A DNA stretch of 64,000 bases from the NCBI GenBank assembly GCA_020161135.1, contig JAIUOB010000001.1, positions 744,001-808,000 on the forward strand, read 5' to 3'. Made by a program: the position numbers and the translations under genes. Shown piece after piece: positions 18,071 through 25,959 of this stretch. The DNA comes from Gemmatimonadota bacterium (GTDB lineage Bacteria; Gemmatimonadota; Gemmatimonadetes; Gemmatimonadales; Gemmatimonadaceae). Under the pieces are notes generated by a model. The model worked only from the letters and a program-made list of their open reading frames with translations. It was not told the origin of the DNA and ran no database searches. The first letter of the stretch is position 1, and every line of letters starts with the position of its first letter.

Positions 18071-18456
18071 GCGACGCGGCTTCGCAGCTCACCACGCGGC
18101 GCGCGGCGGACCAACACGAGCAGGGCGGACAGGCACGCCATCGCGACGGCCCAGACGAGCGGGTTCTCCGCCTCGAAGGCAAGCGACTGCCGCGCGTAGA
18201 GCGTGGCGAGGACGAGCGACTCCACCGCGAGCACCGCGGCGGCAACCGGCGTGCGCGCCTGCCCGCGCTTGAGGAGCGGCGGCAGCATCAGCAACAATCC
18301 CGAGGCCACTTCGATGGCGCCGAACGCCATCCACCCCGCGAGCGGCAGGTCGGGGATGGTGGAGAGGACGTCGGCCGCGTTGAACAGCTTGTACGCTCCG
18401 CCGGCGATGGCGAGGATGGCCAGCAGGGCCTGGAGGATCCAGAGGGCGACTTTCAT
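18067..18456 (-). CDS. DoxX-like four-helix membrane protein
   Basis: 129 residues with four predicted transmembrane segments (VALWILQALLAILAIAGGAY; MAFGAIEVASGLLLMLPPLL; VAAAVLAVESLVLATLYARQ; LVWAVAMACLSALLVLVRRA) and the DoxX-family feature GGAYKLF after helix 1. DoxX-like proteins are linked to redox processes or to sulfur and quinone chemistry, but no specific role can be given. Both ends overlap neighbours (ATGA), so it is the middle gene of the arsR operon. Confidence 0.85.
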   Translation of the reverse strand: MKVALWILQALLAILAIAGGAYKLFNAADVLSTIPDLPLAGWMAFGAIEVASGLLLMLPPLLKRGQARTPVAAAVLAVESLVLATLYARQSLAFEAENPLVWAVAMACLSALLVLVRRAPRGELRSRVA

Positions 18457-18791
18457 CGGTGCGTGCGCGGGTGAGGGGTCTTGGCCTGGGCGACGCGATC
18501 GAGATGCTGCTCCAGCGCGTCGACGCGGGCCGACCAGAACTGCCGAAACGGGGTGAGCCAGGCGTCCAGCTCCTGCAGTGGCTCCGGCCGGATGCGGTAG
18601 AGCCGTCGCTGGGCATCGACGGTCGCCTCGACGAAGCCGGCGTCGCGGAGCACCCGGAGGTGCTTGGAGACCGTCGGCTGCGGGAGACGTAGCCGTTGCT
18701 CGAGGTCGCCGACGGAGTGCTCGGCCTCGAGCAGGAGCCCGAGGATGGCCCGTCGGGTGGGTTCGGCGACGATGTCGAAGGCGGACTGCAT
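18453..18791 (-). CDS. ArsR-family transcriptional repressor
   Basis: 112 residues with the winged-helix core FDIVAEPTRRAILGLLLEAE, SVGDLEQRLRLPQPTVSKHL and RVLRDAGFVEATVDAQRRLY. No metal-binding Cys pair is present, so this is a non-metal type commonly paired with SRPBCC genes. It is the first gene of its operon. The ATG sits 6 nt downstream of the -10 hexamer, so the mRNA probably begins at the start codon. The operator-like GTATATAC copies at 18796-18803 and 18812-18819 flank and overlap that promoter, consistent with autorepression. Confidence 0.92.
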   Translation of the reverse strand: MQSAFDIVAEPTRRAILGLLLEAEHSVGDLEQRLRLPQPTVSKHLRVLRDAGFVEATVDAQRRLYRIRPEPLQELDAWLTPFRQFWSARVDALEQHLDRVAQAKTPHPRTHR

Positions 18792-18795
18792 GCCT

Positions 18796-18826
18796 GTATA
18801 TACTGTGTCCGGTATATACCGCGCAA
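18796..18826 (-). promoter_or_regulatory. ArsR promoter with paired GTATATAC operator
   Basis: On the minus strand TTGCGC (18826-18821) and GTATAT (18803-18798) are 17 bp apart, matching -35 and -10 elements. The self-complementary octamer GTATATAC occurs at 18796-18803 and 18812-18819, centred 16 bp apart, which puts both copies on one DNA face within the promoter. The plus-strand hydrolase gene starts at 18830, so one bound repressor could affect both directions. Confidence 0.65.
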
Positions 18827-18829
18827 GGG

Positions 18830-19771
18830 ATGCAACCGGCGGCCAGCCCCGGGTCGCTATCCTTGCCTATGGCCGACCTCGCTGCCGCCCTCCGCGCGCG
18901 CCTCGCCCTGGCGCCCCCGCCCGCTGCCCCCGTCGCGGTCCGTCGCGGCGAGTCCGTCGACGCGCCCGGCTACCGTCGCGAGCGCCTCGAGTACCTCGGC
19001 GGCGACGGCGACATCATCCCCGCGTTCCTCTTCACCCCGCGCGATGGCCCGCCGCGTGGCGGCGTGGTCGTCCTTCACCAGCACAACGGCGAGTTCCACT
19101 TCGGCAAGAGCGAAGTGGCCGGACTGGTGGGCCATCCGCATCAGGCGTTCGGCCCGGCACTCGCGCAACGCGGTGTGGCCGTGCTCGCTCCCGACGCGCT
19201 CTCCTTCGAGGATCGTCGCGGCGACGTGCGTGGCACCGCACCCGATCCATTCGATTGGGTGCGGCACTACAAGGCGCTGGCCTACCGCGTGCTCGACGGC
19301 GACACACTGTTGCGCACGGCGCTCGACGATGCGCAGCGGGCCCTCAGCGTGCTGCGCGAGGTCACGGGTGTCGACGCGCGGCGCCTCGGCATCGCGGGCC
19401 ACTCGTACGGCGGCTACACGGCGCTCTATCTCGCTGCCATCGATGCGCGCGCGCAGTTCACCTGCATCAGCGGCGCCGTGTGCAGCTTTGCCACGCGGCG
19501 CCGAGAGGACACCAACATCACGCTCCTCGAGACGGTGCCTGGGCTCGCACGCGACCTCGAGACGCACGACCTGCTCGCCGCCGTCGCGACGCGGCCCACG
19601 CTCGTCGTGTCCGCGCGCGGCGACAAGTACTCACGCGATGCCGACGAGGTGGTGGCGCGCGTGCCGGGGGGTCACATCACGTCGCTGCGCGTGGACGGCG
19701 GACACGCGCTCGATGCGGAGCGGTTCGATGCGATCGTGACGTGGCTGGAGGCGCAGGCGGGACGCGACTGA
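18830..19771 (+). CDS. Dienelactone hydrolase-like alpha/beta hydrolase
   Basis: 313 residues from the ATG at 18830 (preceded by AAGGG); an ATG at 18869 would give 300 residues starting MADLAAALR, equally good by fold. The alpha/beta hydrolase motifs are VVLHQHNGEFHFGKSEVAG (oxyanion region), nucleophile elbow GHSYGG in LGIAGHSYGGYTALYL, Asp in VVSARGDKYS and His in VDGGHALD. Similar esterases or peptidases act on small esters. It is divergent from the arsR operon across the GTATATAC operator, so it may share the inducer. Confidence 0.85.
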   Translation: MQPAASPGSLSLPMADLAAALRARLALAPPPAAPVAVRRGESVDAPGYRRERLEYLGGDGDIIPAFLFTPRDGPPRGGVVVLHQHNGEFHFGKSEVAGLVGHPHQAFGPALAQRGVAVLAPDALSFEDRRGDVRGTAPDPFDWVRHYKALAYRVLDGDTLLRTALDDAQRALSVLREVTGVDARRLGIAGHSYGGYTALYLAAIDARAQFTCISGAVCSFATRRREDTNITLLETVPGLARDLETHDLLAAVATRPTLVVSARGDKYSRDADEVVARVPGGHITSLRVDGGHALDAERFDAIVTWLEAQAGRD

Positions 19772-19774
19772 CAC

Positions 19775-20284
19775 CTACGCGCCGACGCCGTGGCCCGCGC
19801 CAGTCAGCGCGATGGTCTCCAGCACCACCCACGGCGCCGTGCCCCGCTGCTCGATCACCGCCACGGCGTCGAAGGTGATCGTGCACCGCGGCGGCAGCGC
19901 GGCAAAGGTCGCATCGACGTTCTCTGCGGCCCGTGGGTTGCGCGGATGTGCGAGCGTGAGGTGTGCGTCGTGCTCACGAACCATGGTCGCGTCGAGGGCG
20001 CGCGCGCGAAGCTGCTGGAACGCAATGACTCCCTCGACACAGGGGAGGAGCATGCCATGCCCCGCGAACCGCCGAGGCGCGCCGAACGTCAGCGTGATCG
20101 GCGCCGCGTGGGCAAGACGGTGGCGCAGCGACGCGAACTCCAGCGTCGCGATCTCGTCTTCCCGGCACAAGGTCACATGCGCCGCGATCAGCCCCCACTG
20201 CACCGGATCGGCGACGCGACGCACCGGTTCGAGGAGCGGAGCCGCGCCGTCCGGCACGAAGAGTGTGAGTTGGCGTCGTGTCAT
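19775..20284 (-). CDS. 2'-5' RNA ligase/cyclic phosphodiesterase-like protein
   Basis: 169 residues from the ATG at 20282-20284. The two HxT/S motifs of the 2H phosphoesterase superfamily are present: HVTL (IAAHVTLCRED) and HLTL (HDAHLTLAHPR), about 75 residues apart as usual. The first strand RRQLTLFVPDG and the central FGAPRRFAGHGMLLPC fit the LigT fold. These enzymes act on 2',3'-cyclic or 2'-5'-linked nucleotides. It ends three bases from the hydrolase gene, convergently. Confidence 0.85.
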   Translation of the reverse strand: MTRRQLTLFVPDGAAPLLEPVRRVADPVQWGLIAAHVTLCREDEIATLEFASLRHRLAHAAPITLTFGAPRRFAGHGMLLPCVEGVIAFQQLRARALDATMVREHDAHLTLAHPRNPRAAENVDATFAALPPRCTITFDAVAVIEQRGTAPWVVLETIALTGAGHGVGA

Positions 20285-20585
20285 GCCCGGGGTGTCGATG
20301 CGCACAGATGCGCGTCGCGGTCAGCCACGCACGACAGTCGGAGCGCGGCGGGCGCGCCGCCAAGTGCGTCGAAGAGCGGCTGATCACGCATCAGCGGGGT
20401 CTCGGCATGTCGATGGCGGGCGTGGGACAGAAAGAAGAAGCACTTCGGGTGTGTCAATCTGCGTCAGCACGTGTGGACATTCAAACGCCGCGCGTGACAC
20501 TCACGCCGTGGTGGCTGCGTAGGCACGACGTCAGCGGTCGCGATCGATTGCGCCGCCGCTCCTCCCTCCGCGTCGTCCCGCCCGC
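20285..20585. other. Intergenic region, no gene recognised
   Basis: About 300 bases between the divergent 2H phosphoesterase gene and the first permease gene. No convincing coding frame or RNA structure is seen. An A/G-rich patch (ACAGAAAGAAGAAGC near 20430) and a lower-GC stretch around 20450-20490 may hold the permease promoter, but I cannot assign hexamers with confidence. Confidence 0.5.
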
Positions 20586-21827
20586 ATGCCTTTCTTCGAA
20601 GCCATCCTCCTCGCCCTCGGCCAGATCCGCGTGCAGAAGCTCAAGAGCTTCTTCACCCTCCTGGGCGTCACCATCGGCGTGATGTTCCTCGTCGCCGTCG
20701 TCTCCATCGTCGAGGGGATGTCCAAGTACGTCGAGGAAGATTTCATCGGGCGCTTCATCGGGGTGAACACGTTCACGATCCACCGTTGGCCCGAGTTCTC
20801 CGGCCCGGAGACCGAGGCCGAGTGGCGCGACATGCAGCAGTGGCCCCTGCTGTACCGGCACGACGCCCGCTTCGTGCAGGAGGTGCTCCCCAAGGACGTG
20901 AAGTGGGCCATCGAGACCGACGGGAACGCCATGGCGTCGAGCCCCTACGCCCCACGCCCGCGGCAGGCCGCCATCTACGCCGTCGAAGGCGACTACTTCC
21001 AGATCAAGAACTACGACATCATCGCCGGCCGCGCGATCGCGCCGCAGGAGTACCGCCTGGGCACGAACGTCGTCGTCATCGGCGACGAGGTGGCCACCTT
21101 CTTCTTCCCCGACCTCGATCCCATCGGCCGCGAGCTGCGCATCAGCGGCATCCCGTACACGGTCGTCGGTCGCATCGAGAAGCAGGGCTCGCTGTTCGGC
21201 ATCTCCATGGACCGCCTCATCATCGGTCCACTCGAGTCGGGGCTCGGTCGCATCACCAACCCGCGCGGCGATATCGATGGCGTCCTGCTCAAGTCCGCGA
21301 CGACCACGGCGATGTTCGACGGCATGGAGGTCGTCCGTGAAGCGATGCGGTCACGCCGGCACTTGCGCCCGTCACAGCGGGACAACTTCTCCATCGAGAC
21401 CTCCGAGTCTGCGCTCGAGGATTTCAACGAGGTGAAGACCGTCATGACGATCGCGGGCACGGCGCTCCCGGCCATCGGTCTTGTCGTCGGCGGCATGGTC
21501 ATCATGAACATCATGCTCGTCGCCGTGGCCGAACGGACGCGCGAGATCGGCATCCGCAAGTCGCTCGGTGCGCGCCGCAAGGACATCATGCGGCAGTTCC
21601 TCGTCGAGGCGGCCACGCTCAGCACCGTCGGGGCGCTGGTCGGCATCGGGCTCGGACTCGCCGCCGCCTATACGATCCAGGCGACCACACCACTCCCTGC
21701 GGCGGTCGCCCCCTGGTCGCTCGTCGCCGCCACACTGCTCGGGCTCGGGGTGGGCATCATCTCCGGCGTCTATCCCGCCCGTCGCGCGTCGCGCCTCGAC
21801 CCCATCGACGCGCTGCGTCAGGAGTGA
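20586..21827 (+). CDS. MacB-like ABC transporter permease (1)
   Basis: 413 residues with the MacB layout: one N-terminal transmembrane helix (KSFFTLLGVTIGVMFLVAVV), a large periplasmic MacB_PCD domain (~45-280), and a C-terminal FtsX domain with three helices (GLVVGGMVIMNIMLVAVAER; VGALVGIGLGLAAAYTIQAT; LVAATLLGLGVGIISGVYPA). The coupling sequence REIGIRKSLGARRKDIMRQF is intact. MacB-type pumps use ATP hydrolysis to drive periplasmic substrates outward via an outer-membrane channel. Here two permeases are adjacent but no ATPase gene is next to them. Confidence 0.92.
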   Translation: MPFFEAILLALGQIRVQKLKSFFTLLGVTIGVMFLVAVVSIVEGMSKYVEEDFIGRFIGVNTFTIHRWPEFSGPETEAEWRDMQQWPLLYRHDARFVQEVLPKDVKWAIETDGNAMASSPYAPRPRQAAIYAVEGDYFQIKNYDIIAGRAIAPQEYRLGTNVVVIGDEVATFFFPDLDPIGRELRISGIPYTVVGRIEKQGSLFGISMDRLIIGPLESGLGRITNPRGDIDGVLLKSATTTAMFDGMEVVREAMRSRRHLRPSQRDNFSIETSESALEDFNEVKTVMTIAGTALPAIGLVVGGMVIMNIMLVAVAERTREIGIRKSLGARRKDIMRQFLVEAATLSTVGALVGIGLGLAAAYTIQATTPLPAAVAPWSLVAATLLGLGVGIISGVYPARRASRLDPIDALRQE

Positions 21828-21829
21828 GC

Positions 21830-23101
21830 ATGTCCATCAGCACCAAGCTCCTGAGCGTCCTCGAGGGCGTGAAGATCGCGCTCGACGCATTGCGCGCGAA
21901 TCGCGTGCGCGCCGGGCTCACCATCATGGGCGTCGCCGTGGGCGTGTTCGTCGTGGTGGCGTTGTCATCGGTGGTGCAGGGCGTCAACGAAAGCTTCGCG
22001 CGCGACGTCGAGGCGGCGGGACCCACATCGTTTTTCGTGTACCGGCGCCCGATTGGCGGCTTCCAGGTGTGCGACGGCACCGACGAGACCTGTCCCGAGC
22101 GCCGCAATCCGATGATCACGATGGAGGAGGTGCGGATGCTCGAGCGGCTGCCGCGCATCCGTTCGGTCACGGCGCACGTCGGCACGGGCGGCCAGTTCCG
22201 CTACCGCGACCGGCAGCTCAACGCCGGCATCGAGGCCTACTCCGCCAACTGGACCGACATCGACCCGGGCGACATCTACCCTGGACGCAGCTTCACGAGC
22301 GCCGAGTACGACGGCGCAGCGCGTGTGGTCATCCTCAACACGATGCTGGCGCAGCGTCTCTTCTACGGCTCCGACCCGCTCGACAAGCAGGTGTCCATCG
22401 ACGGCGTCCCGTTCACCGTCATCGGCATCTACGACTACACGTCGAGCCCCATGGGCACGCCCACGTCGGCCGGCGGCGGCGACGACCCCAAGGCGATCAT
22501 TCCGTGGACGACCGGCAAGACAGCGCTCAACATGTGGACGCGCGGCAACAATCTCATCGTCAAGCCGCGCGCGGGCGTCACCGCAGAAGAGGCCGTCGAT
22601 GATGTGACCGCCGCGCTGCGTGGCGCGCGCGGGCTGCGCCCCAGCCAGCCGAACAACTTCGCCGTGGTCACGCAGGACCGCCTCATGGAGATCTACAACG
22701 ACCTGTTCGGCACCTTCTTCGTCGTCGGGCTTGCGCTGTCGTCGGTGGGGCTGCTCGTCGGCGGGGTGGGCGTGGTGGCCATCATGATGATCTCCGTCAC
22801 CGAGCGCACGCGCGAGATCGGCGTGCGCAAGGCACTCGGCGCGACGCGCGCGACCATTCTCTGGCAGTTCCTGGTCGAGGCGGTGACGCTCACGAGCATC
22901 GGCGCGAGCGTGGGGCTCGTGCTCGGCATCGGCACGGCCATCGGCATCCGCACCGCGTGGCCGGCCATTCCCGCCGCGACGCCGCTGTCGTCCGTCGTGG
23001 CCGCATTGCTGGCGAGTGCGGTCACCGGCGTGCTGTTCGGCATGCTCCCGGCCATGCGTGCCGCGAAGCTCGACCCGGTGGTGGCGCTGCGGCACGAGTA
23101 G
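21830..23101 (+). CDS. MacB-like ABC transporter permease (2)
   Basis: 423 residues, same domain order as the preceding gene: N-terminal helix (AGLTIMGVAVGVFVVVALSS), MacB_PCD domain, FtsX domain with three helices and the coupling motif REIGVRKALGATRATILWQF. The ATG at 21830 follows AGGAG; GTG 21824 is a possible start overlapping the TGA of permease 1. The periplasmic part differs from permease 1 (a Cys pair in VCDGTDETCPE may form a disulfide), so the two may form a heterodimer. The cognate ATPase must be encoded elsewhere. Confidence 0.92.
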   Translation: MSISTKLLSVLEGVKIALDALRANRVRAGLTIMGVAVGVFVVVALSSVVQGVNESFARDVEAAGPTSFFVYRRPIGGFQVCDGTDETCPERRNPMITMEEVRMLERLPRIRSVTAHVGTGGQFRYRDRQLNAGIEAYSANWTDIDPGDIYPGRSFTSAEYDGAARVVILNTMLAQRLFYGSDPLDKQVSIDGVPFTVIGIYDYTSSPMGTPTSAGGGDDPKAIIPWTTGKTALNMWTRGNNLIVKPRAGVTAEEAVDDVTAALRGARGLRPSQPNNFAVVTQDRLMEIYNDLFGTFFVVGLALSSVGLLVGGVGVVAIMMISVTERTREIGVRKALGATRATILWQFLVEAVTLTSIGASVGLVLGIGTAIGIRTAWPAIPAATPLSSVVAALLASAVTGVLFGMLPAMRAAKLDPVVALRHE

Positions 23102-23188
23102 TCACGCGCACGCCGTCACGTTCGGAGGTCGGTGCGACGGGTCGCACGCCTGCTGGCGTCGGTGGCACCGGCGCTGCTTCTTCGTGGC

Positions 23189-24169
23189 ATGCCCCTCCCC
23201 GCTCATTCCCTGCGTCGCCGCTGGCTTCCGCTCGCGGCGCTGACCCTCGCCGCCTGCGCCGGCGGTCGTGGCGCCGCCTTCCGGCACACCGTGGCCGGCC
23301 CGGCCGTGCCATGGACACACACGCGCTTCGACACCACGGCCGGCGGTTTCACCTTTGCCGTCGTCTCGGACCTCAACGGCGGCGAACGTCCAGGCGTGTT
23401 CGCGCAGGCGGTGCGGCAGCTGCGCCTCCTCCGCCCCGAGCTCGTCATGAGCGTCGGTGACCTGATCGACGGGCCGACCACGGTCGACAGCACACTGCAG
23501 CGGGAGTGGAACGACTTCGATGCGCGGGCGCGCGAGATCGGTGCGCCGTTCTTTCGCGTCGGCGGCAACCACGACCTCACCGGCACCGCGCTGCGCGCCG
23601 TGTGGCAGCAGCGGTACGGGCCCACCTGGTATGCGTTCGTGTACAAGCAGGTGCTGTTCCTCGTGCTCGACACCGAGGACCTGCCTCCCGAGCGGGCACG
23701 CGTGCTCTTCGAGGCGCGCACCGCGGCGATTCGCGCCAGCGATGCCGGCCGCGCGAACACTGACACCATGCTCTACTACCGTCTGCCCGAGCGCGTGACC
23801 GGGGGCATCGGCGCGGAGCAGTCGGCGTACATGGTGCGCGCCCTGCAGGAGCACGCTGATGTGCGCTGGACGTTCCTCTTCTTTCACAAGCCCGTCTGGC
23901 GCAACGCGGGCGACGCCGGCTTTGCCGCCATCGAGGCCGCGCTCGCGAACCGGCCGTACAGCGTGTTCAGCGGGCACCTGCATGCGCTCGAGCGCACCCA
24001 GCGTCGCGGCCGGGACTACTTCACGCTGGGCACCACCGGCGGCAGCCAGGACGCGCGCAATCCCATGGCCTTCGATCACCTGACGCTGGTGCGCATGACC
24101 GGCGACGGGCCGTCCGTCGCGCACCTGCGGCTGGACGGGATCCTCGGCGCGGACGGCAAGCGGCCGTAG
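23189..24169 (+). CDS. Calcineurin-like metallophosphoesterase lipoprotein with Asn in motif I
   Basis: 326 residues from the ATG at 23189, which yields a clear lipoprotein signal (PLPAHSLRRRWLPLAALTL, lipobox LAAC). Motifs in order: VVSDLNGG (usual D-x-H has Asn here), GDLIDG, GGNHD, FFHKP and SGHLHALE. All metal ligands except the motif I His are present. A related subfamily I recall has Thr at this position, so it may be a natural variant with altered metal binding. The substrate could be a phosphodiester or phosphomonoester in the periplasm. A longer GTG start at 23132 is less likely. Confidence 0.85.
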   Translation: MPLPAHSLRRRWLPLAALTLAACAGGRGAAFRHTVAGPAVPWTHTRFDTTAGGFTFAVVSDLNGGERPGVFAQAVRQLRLLRPELVMSVGDLIDGPTTVDSTLQREWNDFDARAREIGAPFFRVGGNHDLTGTALRAVWQQRYGPTWYAFVYKQVLFLVLDTEDLPPERARVLFEARTAAIRASDAGRANTDTMLYYRLPERVTGGIGAEQSAYMVRALQEHADVRWTFLFFHKPVWRNAGDAGFAAIEAALANRPYSVFSGHLHALERTQRRGRDYFTLGTTGGSQDARNPMAFDHLTLVRMTGDGPSVAHLRLDGILGADGKRP

Positions 24170-24175
24170 GGGCCT

Positions 24176-24206
24176 CGTCGACCGGGCCCGTGTGCCCCGG
24201 TCGACG
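24176..24206. terminator. Hairpin after metallophosphoesterase gene
   Basis: CGTCGACCGGG and CCCGGTCGACG form a perfect 11-bp stem with a 9-base loop, beginning 7 bases after the stop codon. No T-run follows, so it could be a weak intrinsic terminator, an mRNA-stabilising stem or a bidirectional end structure. Confidence 0.45.
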
Positions 24207-24318
24207 GCGGCACCGTCACACGGCCGTGGAACGCGGCAGCCGTGCCGCTACGCGGCAGTACCGGGCCTCTCGGCGAGAATCTCGTCGAGCAGTGGAGGCA
24301 CACTGGGATCTGCAGTCT

Positions 24319-24344
24319 GGGGTCAGAACAATTGTTCTGATCCC
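24319..24344. repeat. 26-bp palindromic repeat, left copy
   Basis: GGGGTCAGAACAA followed by TTGTTCTGATCCC: a palindrome with a single mismatch. A perfect copy lies at 25268-25293. The form (GGGGTCAGA...TCTGACCCC) resembles dispersed palindromes that accompany REP-associated tyrosine transposases in other bacteria; no such transposase gene is in this window. Confidence 0.8.
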
Positions 24345-24390
24345 TATTCGCGCCAACCGTGCCGTCAGCGCGGCGGTGCCTGCGACTCGT

Positions 24391-25095
24391 TCACAGCCGC
24401 ACCCGGCAATCGCGACCGTCGACACCACGCTGCATGAGACGGCCGAAGAAGCTCACTTCGTCCTCTCCGGGCGGCTTTGGCCCCATCCAGCCGGTATCGC
24501 TTACGTCCTGCAGCACCCACGCGGTATCCCAGCAGTTGAGGAAGGCGATTGGTGTCTTGCCGATGCGGACGACGTCCCGGAACGGATTCAGCGTGCCGCC
24601 GTAGAGCGAACCGTATGTGCCCGTGGCCACCCACGTCCCCGCGGCAAGCGTTCCCGAGGAATAGGGGCCACGACCTCGCAACGGCTCCGGCGCCACGAGC
24701 GTGACGATGACGGAGTCGCCAACCGACGTCGCGAATCGCCGGTCGGTGGAGAAGCCGAAGTAGAAGCTGCTGTCGCGCGACGTCTCACCGATCATCGTCC
24801 ACCCGTCGGTGATGCGCCCCTCGCGAAACACCACCAGCGTCTCGTCGCGCCCGCGGCTGGTGTTCACGATGCGGAGGGTGAGCGTTCCCGCCAGGAAGGC
24901 ACGCCGGTCGAGGAACGTCCAGTGGAAGCGCGTTCCATCAATGGGCAGCTTGAAGTAGAGCGTGCGCGCGACCGTCGGACTCAGGAACGCCGGCACGCGA
25001 CCGTTGCACAGCGACAGCCAGATCGAGACGACGAGCGGCAGGGCCAGAGCGAACCGCCGAAGCGTCGACCGCAGACCGGCGCCATGGGAGCTCAT
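24391..25095 (-). CDS. Hypothetical membrane-anchored or secreted protein between palindromes
   Basis: 234 residues from the ATG at 25093-25095; the upstream extension shows no start with comparable features. An N-terminal hydrophobic segment (RRFALALPLVVSIWLSLCNG) may be a signal anchor. The rest is beta-rich (TLYFKLPIDGTRFHWTFLDR, DSSFYFGFSTDRRFATSVGD). Two late Cys (LNCWDTAWVL, GRDCRVRL) could pair. I do not recognise the family. The gene lies alone between the two copies of the 26-bp palindrome, and the whole segment is about 975 bp. Confidence 0.6.
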   Translation of the reverse strand: MSSHGAGLRSTLRRFALALPLVVSIWLSLCNGRVPAFLSPTVARTLYFKLPIDGTRFHWTFLDRRAFLAGTLTLRIVNTSRGRDETLVVFREGRITDGWTMIGETSRDSSFYFGFSTDRRFATSVGDSVIVTLVAPEPLRGRGPYSSGTLAAGTWVATGTYGSLYGGTLNPFRDVVRIGKTPIAFLNCWDTAWVLQDVSDTGWMGPKPPGEDEVSFFGRLMQRGVDGRDCRVRL

Positions 25096-25267
25096 CGAGC
25101 GGGACCCGCGAAACGGCCGGGGATGCGTCTCGTGCTCATCGCGGTCACGGCGGTTACGCACAACGTGCACAGACACACGAGCATTGGACATCTCCTGAGC
25201 AGGTTGGGGAATCGTGCGAATATGTGGCGCGCACGTCACCTGCGCACCCGCTCGCTGGAAGCACAAT

Positions 25268-25293
25268 GGGGTCAGAACAATTGTTCTGACCCC
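25268..25293. repeat. 26-bp palindromic repeat, right copy
   Basis: GGGGTCAGAACAA and TTGTTCTGACCCC form a perfect 26-bp palindrome, identical to the left copy at 24319-24344 except for one base. The copies are 949 bases apart. Both occur outside coding sequence. Confidence 0.85.
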
Positions 25294-25326
25294 AATGCGC
25301 CCCACTCCCGCGCGCACGCCCCCGCG

Positions 25327-25815
25327 CTAGGGCCGCGGGCGACGGGTCGCCGTCATCGGATAGCGCACACCACCGTGGTAGTCCACGATGCCCTCCATGC
25401 GCTGGCCGTTGTCCGTCAGTCGCGCGTGGAAGCGGACGTCACCTTCGCGCGAGGCGACGACCATGTGTATGGAGTCGCCCCGCACCGTGAGCTCGCGGAT
25501 CGCCAGCGTGTTGGTCAGGTACATGGTGAGCGACCCCGCCCACCCCTGCCCCACGGGACCGAGGCCGAAGAAGCCGGGTGACGTCCGGTCGCCGACGCGC
25601 ATCGTGAAGTCCCACAGCCCCTGCAGGTCGGGGCCGCTCGCGGCCGGGCTGGCGGTGGCGGCGGCTCGCGGCGGCGGCGGCGACGAAGTAGTCGCCTGCG
25701 CTCGGGCCGTCCCGGAGAACACGAGGAGTGCGGCGAGCGTCGCCGCCGACCACGCCGTGCCGCGCGCGCGCCGCAGGGCGAGGGGACGACGGGGATGCGT
25801 CATGGGATCGGACAT
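25327..25815 (-). CDS. Secreted hypothetical protein, 162 aa
   Basis: Starts at the ATG at 25813-25815 (a second ATG lies four codons in). The signal peptide is TAWSAATLAALLVFSGTARA with cleavage before QATTS. A Ser/Pro/Ala-rich linker precedes a compact beta-rich domain (LQGLWDFTMRVGDRTSPGFF, GSLTMYLTNTLAIRELTV, HMVVASREGDVRFHARLTDN, EGIVDYHGGVRYPMTATRR) resembling small lipocalin-like domains seen in many secreted bacterial proteins. No function is assigned. Confidence 0.65.
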   Translation of the reverse strand: MSDPMTHPRRPLALRRARGTAWSAATLAALLVFSGTARAQATTSSPPPPRAAATASPAASGPDLQGLWDFTMRVGDRTSPGFFGLGPVGQGWAGSLTMYLTNTLAIRELTVRGDSIHMVVASREGDVRFHARLTDNGQRMEGIVDYHGGVRYPMTATRRPRP

Positions 25816-25959
25816 CGTGACATGCTCTGGTGAATGGGTGATGTGCCTACGGGGGGAGCGTGCGGACGCAATGATCGCGAACGACTGCCTCGCGCCTCGC
25901 GCACACCGTGTACGCGCTATACACCGTCGAGGCGTGGTCGTTCGGGCGCACGGCCGCGG

